The notes: a model not told the origin generated them from the sequence alone. A DNA stretch of 64,000 nucleotides from Pelomonas sp047654785 (GCF_047654785.1 NZ_JASGKQ010000001.1:682001-746000), one strand, 5' to 3'. Positions 1 through 9,129 are shown, numbered from the stretch's first letter. Numbers and translations: made by a program.

Positions 1-2
1 CG

Positions 3-1871
3 CTGAGCGCCGTGACCGGCCAGGACGTGGAGCGCGTGGGCCGCGCCGCGCATGCGCTGATCGACGAGCAGTACCACATCCTCAACGAGCAGATCACGCC
101 GCTGCTGCGCAAGCGCCGCATCCTGATCCTGAACCACGCCGACCGCGACGAGCCGCAGCGGCAGTGGGTGTCGCGCTATTTCGAGCGCGAGGTCAAGCCG
201 CTGCTGGTGCCGGTGGGGCTGGACCCGGCGCACCCGTTCCCGCAGGTGGCCAACAAGTCGCTGCACTTCATCGCGCGGCTGTCGGGCAAGGACGCCTTCG
301 GGCGCGACAACCGCATCGCCATCGTCAAGGTGCCGCGCGTGCTGCCGCGCGTCATCAAGCTGCCGGCGCAGCTCAGCAACGGCGCCCAGCTCTACGTGCT
401 GCTGACCAGCGTGATCCGCGCCCACCTGGAGGACCTGTTCCCGGGCCGCAAGGTGGAGGCGTTCTCGCAGTTCCGCGTCACGCGCGACTCCGACCTGGAG
501 GTGGACGAGGAGGAGGTCGCCAACCTGCGCCACGCGCTGCGCTCGGGGCTGACGACGCGCCACTTCGGCCGCGCGGTGCGGCTGGAGGTGGTCAACAGCT
601 GCCCGACGGAGCTGTCGGAGTTCCTGCTGGAGCAGTTCGGCCTGCCGGGCGCGGCGCTGTACCGCGTCAACGGGCCGGTCAACCTGGTGCGGCTCAACGA
701 GCTGATCGACCAGACCGACGCCGCCGGCCTGCGCTTCAAGCCCTACGAGCCCGCCTGGCCGACGCGCCGGCTGCCGCGGCACAAGTCCATCCTGGAGCGG
801 CTGAGGAAGGGCGACGTGCTGCTGCACCATCCGTTCGAGAGCTTCGAGCCGGTGGTGCAGATGCTGCGCGAGGCGGTCGACGACCCCGACGTGCTGGCCA
901 TCAAGCAGACCATCTACCGCACCGGCGCCAAGAGCGAGCTGATGGACCTGCTGATCGAGGCGGCGCGGCGCGGCAAGGAGGTGATGGCCGTCGTCGAGCT
1001 GAAGGCGCGCTTCGACGAGGAGGCCAACATCAACTGGGCCGAGCGCCTGGAGGCCGTGGGCGCGCAGGTGGTGTACGGCATCGTCGGCTACAAGACGCAT
1101 GCCAAGCTGCTGCTGATCACGCGCCGCGAGGGCAGCCGGCTGCGCCGCTACGGCCACCTCTCGACCGGCAACTACAACCCCAGGACGGCCCGGCTCTACA
1201 CCGACCTGGGCCTGCTGACCGCCGACGCCGACCTGACGGCCGACGCCGACTCGGTGTTCCGCCAGCTCGCGTCGCTGGGCAAGTTCAAGGCGCCGCGGCG
1301 CATGCTGCTGGCGCCGTTCAACATGCACAGCCGCATGCTGGAGCTGCTGGCGCAGGTGGAGGCCGCGGCGCGCGCGGGCTACCGGAACGCGCGCGTGGTC
1401 GTGAAGATCAACGCGCTGACCGACGCCCAGCTCATCCACGCGCTGCTGCGCACGGCCCAGGCCGGCGCGCGCATCGACCTGATCGTGCGCGGCGCCTGCA
1501 TGCTGCCGCCGGGGCTGCCGGGGGTCAGCGAGAACATCGTCGTGCGCTCGGTGGTCGGCCGCTTCCTGGAGCATTCGCGCGTGTGCTACTTCCGCTGGGC
1601 GGAGGGCGACGAGGCGGACCCGGGCGAGGCGCTGTTCCTGTCCAGCGCCGACTGGATGAGCCGCAACATGTTCCGCCGCATCGAGGTGGCCTGGCCGGTG
1701 GCGGACGCCAAGCTGCGCCAGCGCGTCATCGACGAGGCGCTGGTGCCCTACCTGCACGACACGCTGGACGCCTGGCAGCTCGGGCCGGACGGCCGCTCGG
1801 TGCGGCTCGGCGGCGAAGGCGGCATCAGTGCCCAGCAGGCACTGATGCGGCGCTACAGTGAAAATGCCTGA
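3..1871 (+). CDS. ppk1: Polyphosphate kinase 1, 5' end cut off by the window
   Basis: PPK1 reversibly transfers the terminal phosphate of ATP to inorganic polyphosphate. The frame is open from base 3, and the GTG at 12 lies inside the protein, so the true start is before the window; about 70 of the usual ~690 residues are missing. Numbering from that GTG, the two catalytic histidines are H363 in the KTHAK motif, which becomes phosphorylated, and H382 in YGHLSTGNYN. The C-terminal phospholipase-D-like domains run to the stop. sixA follows 42 bp later and ppx faces it, forming a polyphosphate and phosphate cluster. The family is certain; only the start is unseen. Confidence 0.97.
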   Translation: MSAVTGQDVERVGRAAHALIDEQYHILNEQITPLLRKRRILILNHADRDEPQRQWVSRYFEREVKPLLVPVGLDPAHPFPQVANKSLHFIARLSGKDAFGRDNRIAIVKVPRVLPRVIKLPAQLSNGAQLYVLLTSVIRAHLEDLFPGRKVEAFSQFRVTRDSDLEVDEEEVANLRHALRSGLTTRHFGRAVRLEVVNSCPTELSEFLLEQFGLPGAALYRVNGPVNLVRLNELIDQTDAAGLRFKPYEPAWPTRRLPRHKSILERLRKGDVLLHHPFESFEPVVQMLREAVDDPDVLAIKQTIYRTGAKSELMDLLIEAARRGKEVMAVVELKARFDEEANINWAERLEAVGAQVVYGIVGYKTHAKLLLITRREGSRLRRYGHLSTGNYNPRTARLYTDLGLLTADADLTADADSVFRQLASLGKFKAPRRMLLAPFNMHSRMLELLAQVEAAARAGYRNARVVVKINALTDAQLIHALLRTAQAGARIDLIVRGACMLPPGLPGVSENIVVRSVVGRFLEHSRVCYFRWAEGDEADPGEALFLSSADWMSRNMFRRIEVAWPVADAKLRQRVIDEALVPYLHDTLDAWQLGPDGRSVRLGGEGGISAQQALMRRYSENA

Positions 1872-1913
1872 GCACCTCGGCCCGGCGGGTCCGGTGCGAA
1901 CCGGGATGAATGC

Positions 1914-2375
1914 ATGGACCTGATCCTGTGGCGCCACGCGGAGGCCGAGGTCATCGCCCCCGGCCAGGACGACCTGCAGCGCGCGCTCACGCCCAAGGGC
2001 GAGCGCCAGGCGCGGCGCATGGCCGCCTGGCTGAACCACCGGCTGCCCGCGAGCACGCGCGTGCTCGCCAGCCCTGCGCTGCGCTGCCGGCAGACGGCCG
2101 AGGCGCTGGGCCGCGAACTGCGCATCGTGCCGGCGCTCGCGCCGGACGCGCCCGCTGCCGCGCTGCTCGACGCCGCGCGCTGGCCCCGCGCCGGCGAGCC
2201 GGTGCTGATCTGCGGCCACCAGCCCACGCTGGGCCGGCTGGCCGCCCAGCTGCTGGCCGGCGCGGCGCAGGACTGGGCCGTCAAGAAGGGCGCCGTGTGG
2301 TGGCTGCGCTGGCGCCAGCGCGACGGCGGGCCCGAGGTCACGCTGCACGCGGTGCAGGGGCCGGACGCGCTCTGA
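1914..2375 (+). CDS. sixA: Phosphohistidine phosphatase SixA-like
   Basis: This is a 153-residue single-domain member of the histidine phosphatase (phosphoglycerate mutase-like) superfamily. SixA removes phosphate from histidine on phosphorelay proteins. The N-terminal WRHAEAE supplies the catalytic arginine and histidine (R7, H8). The second active-site histidine is H102 in CGHQPTLG. The length matches SixA (~160). The ATG at 1914 puts the RHA motif at the usual distance from the N-terminus. It is downstream of ppk1 on the same strand and convergent with ppx. The natural substrate here is unknown; a role linked to polyphosphate is only inferred from position. Confidence 0.88.
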   Translation: MDLILWRHAEAEVIAPGQDDLQRALTPKGERQARRMAAWLNHRLPASTRVLASPALRCRQTAEALGRELRIVPALAPDAPAAALLDAARWPRAGEPVLICGHQPTLGRLAAQLLAGAAQDWAVKKGAVWWLRWRQRDGGPEVTLHAVQGPDAL

Positions 2376-2404
2376 GCCGCCAAGCCGGGCTCGTTCACCC
2401 CTTC

Positions 2405-3895
2405 TCAGGCCAGCAGCAGCTCCAGCACGCCGCTGCGCTGCCAGGCCTCGGCCTCTTCCTTCAGCAGGAAGCGCGTGCGCGCCTGGCCGTCGGACCAGCT
2501 CCTCGGGCAGCGCAGCGTCAGCCGCTTGCCGTCGCGCGCCAGCTTCGGCGTGCCGGTGACGGTGGTGCGTGCGTGGCAGAGGATGACGGCCAGGCGCAGC
2601 GCGACGAGCTGTTCCAGCAGCCCCGCGTCGGCCAGCTGGCCTTCGATCTTGCGCAGGCCGCCGCGCTGGCCCAGCGCCAGCGTGGACAGGCGCTGCAGCT
2701 GGTTGGTGGAGAAGCCGGCGGCGTCCATGTGGGCGATCACGTAGGCGCTGTGGCGGTGGTGGTCGTGGTGCGACACCAGCATGCCGACCTCGTGCAGCGC
2801 CGCCGCCCAGCGCAGCTCGCGCAGCAGCTCGGGCGCGGGCCGGGCGGCGATGCCGCGGTACAGCGCCTCGGCCTGCGCGGCCACGCGGTCGGCCTGGGCC
2901 AGGTCCACGCCGAAGCGCCGCTGCAGCTCGGCGACCGACGCGGCCCGCGGGTCGCGCGCGGCGCCGGGCTGCAGGCGCTCGGCCAGGTCGAAGATGACGC
3001 CCTGGCGCAGCGCGCCCTTGGTGGGCAGCAGCTCCGGGATGCCGAACTGCGTCAGCAGCGTGTAGAGGATGCACAGGCCGCCGGCCACGACCGGGCGGCG
3101 GTCGTCCTTCAGGCCGGCGACCTGCAGCCGGTCCTGCGAGCCGGCGGCGAGGCACTGCTCGATGCACCAGCGCAGCGCGGCCGGCGTGATGCGGCCGTCC
3201 GTCTGGCCGTTGGCGGCGAGGATCTGCGACACCGCGCCCACCGTGCCCGACGAGCCCAGCGCCTCGCGCCACAGCGCGGGGCGGAACAGCGTCAGCGCCT
3301 CCTCCAGCTCGGCGCCGGCGGCCACCTGCGCGGCGCGGAAGGCGTCCGCCGTGTAGCGGCCGTCCGCGAAGAAGCGCATCGACAGGCCCACGCTGCCGAC
3401 GCCGAACGACTCGGCCCGCCGCGGCTTCGCGGCGCGGCCCAGGATCATCTCGGTCGAGCGCCCGCCGATGTCGATGACCAGCCGCGGCTTGTCCGACGGC
3501 TGCAGCCGCGCCACGCCGGCGTAGATCAGCCGGGCCTCCTCGCGGCCCGAGATCACCTCCACCGGATGGCCCAGCACGGCCTCGGCGCGGGCCAGGAAGG
3601 CGTTGCGGTTGCGCGCCTCGCGCAGCGTCTGCGTGGCCACCGCGCGGATGCGCCGGGCCGGGATGCCGGCGAGCTGCTCGCCGAAGCCCTGCAGGCAGGC
3701 GAGGCCGCGCTGCATGGCCTCCTCGGTCAGCAGGCCCTCGTCGTCCAGGCCGGCGCCCAGGCGCACGCTTTCCTTGATGTAGCGGATGCGCTGGTAGCGC
3801 TCGCCGGACAGCCGGGCCAGCTCCAGGCGGAAGCTGTTGGAGCCGATGTCGATGGAGGCCCAGATGTCGTGGCCGGGGGCAGGGCGCGTCGTCAT
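2405..3895 (-). CDS. ppx: Exopolyphosphatase, Ppx/GppA family
   Basis: This 496-residue protein has the sugar-kinase/actin-like ATPase fold of Ppx/GppA. These enzymes release phosphate processively from the end of polyphosphate, and some also hydrolyse pppGpp. The phosphate-binding loop DIGSNSFRLE is near residue 18 and a second one, DIGGRSTEM, near residue 145. An HD-like C-terminal domain contains HEVGM and SHHDHHRHSAY. The frame stays open far upstream on this strand, but the start at 3895 fits the family and leaves a 60-bp divergent spacer to the next gene. It is opposed to ppk1, so synthesis and breakdown of polyphosphate are encoded side by side. Confidence 0.93.
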   Translation of the reverse strand: MTTRPAPGHDIWASIDIGSNSFRLELARLSGERYQRIRYIKESVRLGAGLDDEGLLTEEAMQRGLACLQGFGEQLAGIPARRIRAVATQTLREARNRNAFLARAEAVLGHPVEVISGREEARLIYAGVARLQPSDKPRLVIDIGGRSTEMILGRAAKPRRAESFGVGSVGLSMRFFADGRYTADAFRAAQVAAGAELEEALTLFRPALWREALGSSGTVGAVSQILAANGQTDGRITPAALRWCIEQCLAAGSQDRLQVAGLKDDRRPVVAGGLCILYTLLTQFGIPELLPTKGALRQGVIFDLAERLQPGAARDPRAASVAELQRRFGVDLAQADRVAAQAEALYRGIAARPAPELLRELRWAAALHEVGMLVSHHDHHRHSAYVIAHMDAAGFSTNQLQRLSTLALGQRGGLRKIEGQLADAGLLEQLVALRLAVILCHARTTVTGTPKLARDGKRLTLRCPRSWSDGQARTRFLLKEEAEAWQRSGVLELLLA

Positions 3896-3955
3896 GGCGG
3901 CGGATTGTCGGGGCAAAATTCGGCACCCTTCGTGACCGCACTGGAGACGCCCGCC

Positions 3956-4819
3956 ATGTTGGACGCAGAGATCGACAGCCTCGCCCCCGGCCGCCGCTTC
4001 AGCCGCCGCGGCTTCGTGCAGACCACGGTGGGCAGCGGCTTCGCGGCCGCCGTGCTGCCGGTGGCGGCGCAGGCCATCAGCACCGACGCCGCCGGCCTGG
4101 TGGCCGGCCCCGTCACCATCGACGTGGCCGGCTTCGCGATGCCCGCCTACCGCGCCGCGCCGCAGGACGGGACGCAGCTGCCGGTGGTGCTGGTGGCCAG
4201 CGAGATCTTCGGCGTGCATGAGCACATCGCCGACGTGTGCCGGCGTTTCGCCAGGCAGGGCTACCTGGCCATCGCGCCCGAGCTGTTCGCCCGCCACGGC
4301 CATGCCGGCGCCTACACCGACATCCCCAGGCTGATCGGCGAGGTCGTCAGCAAGGCCGGCGACGCGCAGGTCAATGGCGACCTGGACGCCGCCGTCGCCT
4401 GGGCGGCCGCGCAGGGCGGCGACACGTCCCGGCTGGGCATCACCGGCTTCTGCTGGGGCGGCCGCGCCACCTGGCGCTACGCCGCGCACAACCCCGGGCT
4501 GGCCGCGGCCGTGGCCTGGTACGGCCCGGTGGCGCGCAGCTACCACGCGGGCGATCCGAGCATCATCGAGCTGGCCGCCCGCATCCGGGCGCCGGTGCTG
4601 GGCCTGTACGGCGGCGCGGACGCCGGCATCCCCGCCGACACGCTGGCGCAGCTGGAGGCGGCGCTGAAGGACGCGGGCAACACCCGGTGCGAGTTCGTCG
4701 TCTACCCCGACACGCCGCACGCCTTCCATGCCGACTACCGCCCGAGCTACCGCCGCACGGAGGCCGATGACGGCTGGCGGCGCTGCCTCGGATGGTTCCG
4801 AAAGCATGGCGTGGCGTGA
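3956..4819 (+). CDS. Dienelactone hydrolase family protein with Tat-type signal
   Basis: An alpha/beta hydrolase of 287 residues. The N-terminus has a twin-arginine motif (FSRRGFVQT, near residue 15) and a hydrophobic stretch ending AAQA, which suggests folded export to the periplasm. The catalytic triad of dienelactone hydrolases is present: C166 in GFCWGG, D222 in YGGADAG and H255 in TPHAFH. Family members hydrolyse dienelactone in chlorocatechol breakdown, but exported relatives are mostly uncharacterised, so no substrate is claimed. It is divergent from ppx and ends just before a strong terminator. Confidence 0.85.
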   Translation: MLDAEIDSLAPGRRFSRRGFVQTTVGSGFAAAVLPVAAQAISTDAAGLVAGPVTIDVAGFAMPAYRAAPQDGTQLPVVLVASEIFGVHEHIADVCRRFARQGYLAIAPELFARHGHAGAYTDIPRLIGEVVSKAGDAQVNGDLDAAVAWAAAQGGDTSRLGITGFCWGGRATWRYAAHNPGLAAAVAWYGPVARSYHAGDPSIIELAARIRAPVLGLYGGADAGIPADTLAQLEAALKDAGNTRCEFVVYPDTPHAFHADYRPSYRRTEADDGWRRCLGWFRKHGVA

Positions 4820-4852
4820 TGGCTTGACAGCTCTGCTAGGCTGACAGCAGAA

Positions 4853-4882
4853 GGGCCGCGAACGTTCGCGGCCCGTTGTTTT
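4853..4882 (+). terminator. Rho-independent terminator
   Basis: A perfect 22-bp palindrome (4853-4874, arm GGGCCGCGAAC) is followed by a T-rich run (GTTGTTTT). It lies 33 bp after the stop of the dienelactone hydrolase gene and just before the ZIP transporter gene, so it should separate the two transcripts. Confidence 0.85.
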
Positions 4883-4892
4883 GCCGAATCCG

Positions 4893-5684
4893 ATGACTCT
4901 TCTGTATATCGTGCTCGCCACCTTCGCGGGCGGGCTGCTGTCGGTGCTGGTCGCCGCCAGCCTCACCGTCGGCGTGCTGACCCGCCTCGTGAAAAGCCTG
5001 GTCAGCCTGTCGGCCGGCATCCTGCTCGGCACCTCGCTGCTGAACGTGCTGCCCGAAGCCTTCGAGAGCCACACCGCCGAGCCGCAGGCGCTGTTCGCCG
5101 TGCTGCTCGCCGGGCTGCTGTTCTTCTGGCTGCTGGAGAAGGTGGAGCTGTACCGCCACACCCACCACCACGAGGACGACGGGCACCACCACCATCACCA
5201 CTTCGACGCCGAGCAGGCCGGGCGCGGCGGCTTCACGGTGCTGGTGGGCGACAGCATCCACAACTTCTGCGACGGCGCGATCATCGCCGCCGCTTTCCTG
5301 ACCGACGTGAAGCTCGGCGCGGCGACGGCGCTGGCCATCGTCGCGCACGAGATCCCGCAGGAGGTGGGCGACTACATCGTGCTGCTGAACGCCGGCTTCA
5401 GCCGCGCCAAGGCGCTGCTGTTCAACGCACTGTCGGGCATGGCGGCGGTGCTGGGCGGCGTGCTGGGCTACTTCCTGATCGGCCGCTTCGAGGGCGTGCT
5501 GCCCTACCTGCTGGTGCTGGCGTCCAGCAGCTTCATCTACATCTCGGTGGCCGACCTGCTGCCGCAGCTGCAGCAGCGCCTGGCCTGGCGCGAGACGCTG
5601 GCCCAGGTGGCCTGGCTGGCCGTGGGCCTGGGCGTGGCGCTGGCCGTGGCCACGCTGCTGCATGACCACGGCCACGCGCACTGA
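4893..5684 (+). CDS. ZIP-family divalent metal transporter
   Basis: A polytopic inner-membrane protein of 263 residues with about eight membrane segments. ZIP proteins import zinc or related divalent metals. A cytoplasmic loop near residues 90-105 is very histidine-rich, with a run of six histidines. The two metal-pathway helices carry HNFCDG and HEIPQE, the ZIP signature. The ATG at 4893 is preferred over a TTG at 4881 because the TTG lies in the T-tract of the preceding terminator. The closeness of that terminator means the promoter is not obvious. The exact metal cannot be read from sequence. Confidence 0.9.
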   Translation: MTLLYIVLATFAGGLLSVLVAASLTVGVLTRLVKSLVSLSAGILLGTSLLNVLPEAFESHTAEPQALFAVLLAGLLFFWLLEKVELYRHTHHHEDDGHHHHHHFDAEQAGRGGFTVLVGDSIHNFCDGAIIAAAFLTDVKLGAATALAIVAHEIPQEVGDYIVLLNAGFSRAKALLFNALSGMAAVLGGVLGYFLIGRFEGVLPYLLVLASSSFIYISVADLLPQLQQRLAWRETLAQVAWLAVGLGVALAVATLLHDHGHAH

Positions 5685-5689
5685 CCACG

Positions 5690-6124
5690 TCACTTCACGA
5701 TCAGCACCGGCAGCTCGACGTGCGTGATGACCTTCTGCGCCTCGCTGCCGAGCAGCAGCGAGGCCAGGCCGGTGCGGCCGTGCGAGGCCATGACGATGAG
5801 GTCGGCGTGCTCGGCCTTGGCGTGGTCGACGATGGCCTCCCAGGCGTGCAGCGCCTCGACGGTGTGCATGCGGCAGGCCAGGCCCTGCGCGGCGGCCGCG
5901 GCATGGACGGCCTCGACGCGCTGCGTGGCCACGCGCTGCTGCGCGTCGATGAATTCCTGCGGCGGCACCGGCTGGATCTCGGAGACGGCGCTGTACGGGA
6001 AGGGCTCCATGACGCTGAGCGTCAGCAGCTCCGCGCCGTGCACCTTGGCGAGCTGGATGGCCATGTTGACCGCGTTGGTGGTGATGTCGGAGCCGTCCGT
6101 CGGGACGAGGATGCGCTGGAACAT
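5690..6124 (-). CDS. Universal stress protein, UspA family
   Basis: A 144-residue single Usp domain. It starts MFQRILVPTDGSD, the usual first strand and loop. It ends with the ATP-binding pattern ASHG-x9-GS and a final LPVLIVK strand. Usp proteins are cytoplasmic and help cells tolerate stress; many bind ATP. A strong ribosome site (AGGAGG) sits just upstream of the start at 6124. It is convergent with the ZIP gene, with only 5 bp between stops. Confidence 0.92.
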   Translation of the reverse strand: MFQRILVPTDGSDITTNAVNMAIQLAKVHGAELLTLSVMEPFPYSAVSEIQPVPPQEFIDAQQRVATQRVEAVHAAAAAQGLACRMHTVEALHAWEAIVDHAKAEHADLIVMASHGRTGLASLLLGSEAQKVITHVELPVLIVK

Positions 6125-6192
6125 GGGGAGCCTCCTGTCGTTGCGTGGAGCCCCAGTGTGCGCCGCGCGGCGGGCGCCGTGTTTGCGCGCCG

Positions 6193-7020
6193 TCAACCCC
6201 GCGCGATCGGGCGGGCCGGGTCGGCCGACCATTCGCTCCACGAGCCGGGGTAGAGCCGCCCGTCGCCGAGGCCGGCGTGGGCCATCGCGAGCAGGTTGTG
6301 GCAGGCGGTGACGCCGGAGCCGCACTGGTGCACCACCTCGGCCTCGGCGAAGGGCGCGAGCAGGGCCTGGAACTCGGCGCGCAGCTGGTCGGCGGGCTTG
6401 AAGCGGCCGTCGGCATCCAGGTTGTCGCGGAAGCAGCGGTTGCTGGCGCCGGGGATGTGGCCGGCCTGCCGGTCCAGCGGCTCCACGTCGCCGCGGAAGC
6501 GCTCGGGCGCGCGCGCGTCGATGAGGCGCACGCGGCCCAGCTGCGCGAGCAGCGCGGTGGCGTCGATGTGGCCGACCAGGGGCGCGGCGGGCTGCCAGTC
6601 GGTCGCCGTGGCGGTGGGCACGTCGGTCGTCAGCGGGCCGTCCCAGGCGCCGTCCAGCACGGCGACTTCGGCATGGCCCAGCCAGCGCAGCAGCCACCAG
6701 CAGCGCGCGGCGTAGGGGCCGCCTTGCGTGTCGTGGCAGACGACCTGGCGGCCCGTGCGCAGGCCGAGCGCGCGCAGCCGCGCGGCGAGGTCGTCGCGCG
6801 CGGGCAGCGGGTGGCGGCCGTTCGCGCCGGTCTTCGCGCCGGACAGGTCGCGGTCCAGGTGCAGGTAGTGCGCGCCGGGGAGGTGGCCGGCGGCGTAGGC
6901 GCGCTCGCCGGCGGCGGGGTCGGCGAGGTCGAAGCGGCAGTCGAGCAGCAGCGGCGGCGCGGCGGCGTGCAGCAGCGCGCGCAGTTCGGCCGGGGTGATG
7001 AGGGTCGTGTAGCGGGTCAT
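6193..7020 (-). CDS. Sulfurtransferase with two rhodanese domains (SseA-like)
   Basis: A 275-residue tandem rhodanese protein. The N-terminal domain is catalytically silent. The C-terminal domain carries the persulfide-forming cysteine C233 in the loop CGSGVTACHN. A CGSGVTA loop is typical of 3-mercaptopyruvate sulfurtransferases, whereas thiosulfate enzymes have a basic CRKGVT-type loop, so SseA-like activity is the better guess. These enzymes move sulfane sulfur to cyanide or thiol acceptors. The gene starts 2 bp after the EamA transporter ends, so the two are probably co-transcribed from the Rieske gene side. Confidence 0.9.
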   Translation of the reverse strand: MTRYTTLITPAELRALLHAAAPPLLLDCRFDLADPAAGERAYAAGHLPGAHYLHLDRDLSGAKTGANGRHPLPARDDLAARLRALGLRTGRQVVCHDTQGGPYAARCWWLLRWLGHAEVAVLDGAWDGPLTTDVPTATATDWQPAAPLVGHIDATALLAQLGRVRLIDARAPERFRGDVEPLDRQAGHIPGASNRCFRDNLDADGRFKPADQLRAEFQALLAPFAEAEVVHQCGSGVTACHNLLAMAHAGLGDGRLYPGSWSEWSADPARPIARG

Positions 7021-7022
7021 CG

Positions 7023-7925
7023 TCAGGACTCTGCGGGGTTGAACTGGCTGTCCCTGGGCGGCGGGGCGACCCGGGCGCGCAGCAGCGTGGCGGCCAGGCC
7101 GGCGCCGACGATGAGCACCATGCCCAGGGTGGCGCTTGGCGTCAGCGGGTCGTCGAACAACAGCATGCCGTAGCCGAAGGAGAACACGATGCCCAGGTAC
7201 TGCAGGCAGGCGTTCACCAGCGGCCGGCCGATCGCGTAGGCGCGCGTCATCAGCACCTGGGCGGCGGTGGCGAACAGGCCCACGGCCAGCAGCAGCGCCG
7301 CGCCCTTCGGCGTGTGCCCGTGCAGGCCGCCCACCAGGACGGCGGTGATGAGCGCGCCGGCCAGGGCGCCGCCGACCGAGAAGTAGAAGACGACGCGCAG
7401 CTCGGGCTCGCCCGCGCGGCCCAGCGCCGTGACCTGCAGGTAGGCCATCGCGGACAGCATGCCCGACACCAGGCCGGCCAGGCCGTGCCAGAGCTGGCGC
7501 TGGTCCAGCGTGGGCCGCAGGATGAGCGCGACGCCGACGAAGCCCAGCAGCACGGCGGCGACGAGCCGCCAGTCCAGCCGCTGCGCGCCCAGCAGCACCG
7601 CGCCGCCGAGCAGGAACAGCGCCATCCAGACCGAGGACATGTAGTTCAGCGTCATCGCCGTGGCCAGCGGCAGCTGGCCGATGGCGTAGAACCACAGGCA
7701 CAGCGCCGCGACGCCGGAGATGCTGCGCCACAGGTGCATGCCGGGCACGGCGGTCCTCAGGCTCAGGCCGCGCTGCTTCGTCAGGATCGCCATCAGCACC
7801 ATGCCGACCAGGCCGCGGTACATGACGATCTCGCTGGCGGCGTAGAGGTCGCTGGCCAGCTTGACGCAGACGCCCATGGAGGCGAACAGCAGCGTCGCCA
7901 GCGCCATGAGCAGCGGTGCGGGCAC
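7023..7925 (-). CDS. EamA/DMT-family membrane transporter
   Basis: An inner-membrane protein of about 300 residues with ten predicted membrane segments in two EamA repeats, starting at LLMALATLLFASMGV. Such drug/metabolite transporters move small metabolites; the substrate is not predictable. Three starts are possible. GTG 7925 has a purine-rich AAAGAAG upstream and lies next to the stop of the Rieske gene, so it is chosen. ATG 7907 has no ribosome site. ATG 8000 lies inside a palindromic repeat. The family is certain; the start is not. Confidence 0.85.
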   Translation of the reverse strand: MPAPLLMALATLLFASMGVCVKLASDLYAASEIVMYRGLVGMVLMAILTKQRGLSLRTAVPGMHLWRSISGVAALCLWFYAIGQLPLATAMTLNYMSSVWMALFLLGGAVLLGAQRLDWRLVAAVLLGFVGVALILRPTLDQRQLWHGLAGLVSGMLSAMAYLQVTALGRAGEPELRVVFYFSVGGALAGALITAVLVGGLHGHTPKGAALLLAVGLFATAAQVLMTRAYAIGRPLVNACLQYLGIVFSFGYGMLLFDDPLTPSATLGMVLIVGAGLAATLLRARVAPPPRDSQFNPAES

Positions 7926-7926
7926 G

Positions 7927-9129
7927 TCAGGCTTCTTTGCCGGCGCTGGTTGCGGCCGCAGTGTCTGACCCGGCGACTGCCGCAGAGCCGGCTTCGCCAT
8001 GCCCCCTTGAGGGGGCTGGCGAAGCCAGCAGGGGGTGGGATCGATACCACTCATGGAAGTGCTGCATGCCGTCTTCCATCGGGCTCTGGTACGGGCCGGC
8101 CTCGTCGTCGCCGCGCTGCATCAGCGCCTTGCGGCCGGCGTCCATGCGCTCGGCGATCTCGTCGTCCTCCACGCAGGTCTCCATGTAGGCGGCCTGGTGC
8201 GCCTCGACGAACTCGCGCTCGAAGGCGGCGATCTCCTCGGGGTAGTAGAACTCGACGAGGTTGAGCGTCTTCTGCGGCCCCTGCGGGTGCAGCGTCGAGA
8301 CCACCAGCACGTGCGGGTACCACTCGACCATGATGTGCGGGTAGTAGGTCAGCCAGATCGCGCCGGCCTCGGGCGGGCGGCCCGCGCGGTACTTCAGCAA
8401 CTGGTCGTGCCAGCGCTGGTAGACCGGCGAGCCGGGGCGCTCCAGCTCCTTGTGCACGCCCACGGTCTGCACCGAGTAGTGCTTGCCGAACTCCCAGGCC
8501 AGGTCGTCGCAGGTGACGAAGCCGCCCAGGCCGGGGTGGAAGGGGCCGACGTGGTAGTCCTCCAGGTAGACCTCGATGAAGGTCTTCCAGTTGTAGTGGC
8601 ACTCGTGCGCCTGCACCTTGTCGAGCACGTAGCCGGAGAAGTCCAGCGGCGCGCGCGGGCCGAGGCGGGCCAGCTCGGCGGCGACGTCATGGCCGTTGTC
8701 CTCGAACAGCAGGCCGTTCCATTCGCGCAGCGGGTAGCGGTTCAGGTTCAGGCAGGGGTCGTGGTCGAAGTGCGGCGCGCCGATCAGCTCGCCCTGGTGG
8801 GAATAGGTCCAGCGGTGCAGCGGGCAGACGATGTTGGCCCGCGTGTTGCCGCGTCCGCGCAGCATCAGCGCCTGGCGGTGGCGGCAGACGTTGGAGATCA
8901 GCTCGATGCCCTGTGCCGACCGCACCAGTGCCCGGCCTTCGCCCTCCTGCGGCAGTGCATAGTGGTCGCCCACCTCGGGCACGGCCAGTGCATGGCCGAC
9001 ATAGCGGGGCCCTCGCTGAAAGATGCCGGCCTGTTCGCGCTGGAACAGATCGGGGTCGAAGTAGGCGCTCACCGGGAGCTGGGTCCGGCTGCGTTGTAGC
9101 GCCGAGACGGGAAGGCTCAGGTCGGACAT
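7927..9129 (-). CDS. Rieske non-haem iron oxygenase, alpha subunit
   Basis: A 400-residue ring-hydroxylating-oxygenase alpha subunit. The Rieske [2Fe-2S] ligands are C82-x-H84 and C102-x2-H105 (VCRHR and VCPLH). The mononuclear iron site has H193 and H198 (EDYHVGPFHPG), preceded by the bridging region after N180. The protein resembles the group that includes quaternary-amine demethylases as well as aromatic dioxygenases, so the substrate is open. No ferredoxin or reductase gene is adjacent. The last ~35 residues, after EWYRSH, are encoded by a palindromic repeat and look like an acquired tail rather than family sequence. Confidence 0.88.
   Translation of the reverse strand: MSDLSLPVSALQRSRTQLPVSAYFDPDLFQREQAGIFQRGPRYVGHALAVPEVGDHYALPQEGEGRALVRSAQGIELISNVCRHRQALMLRGRGNTRANIVCPLHRWTYSHQGELIGAPHFDHDPCLNLNRYPLREWNGLLFEDNGHDVAAELARLGPRAPLDFSGYVLDKVQAHECHYNWKTFIEVYLEDYHVGPFHPGLGGFVTCDDLAWEFGKHYSVQTVGVHKELERPGSPVYQRWHDQLLKYRAGRPPEAGAIWLTYYPHIMVEWYPHVLVVSTLHPQGPQKTLNLVEFYYPEEIAAFEREFVEAHQAAYMETCVEDDEIAERMDAGRKALMQRGDDEAGPYQSPMEDGMQHFHEWYRSHPLLASPAPSRGHGEAGSAAVAGSDTAAATSAGKEA
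7990..8026. repeat. 37-bp palindromic (REP-like) element
   Basis: Outer arms GGCTTCGCCA (7990-7999) and TGGCGAAGCC (8017-8026) pair perfectly, as do inner arms GCCCCC and GGGGGC around a TTGA loop. Only one base (8000) is unpaired. The element lies in the 3' end of the Rieske gene and just upstream of the EamA gene. On RNA it would form a strong hairpin between the two cistrons. Confidence 0.75.

Noticed and set aside
4824..4829. TTGACA upstream of the ZIP gene as a -35 box
   Set aside because: No -10-like hexamer at 16-18 bp, and a terminator lies between it and the gene.
4853..4874. Palindrome as a regulator binding site
   Set aside because: Directly followed by a T-rich run after a stop codon, so a terminator explains it better.
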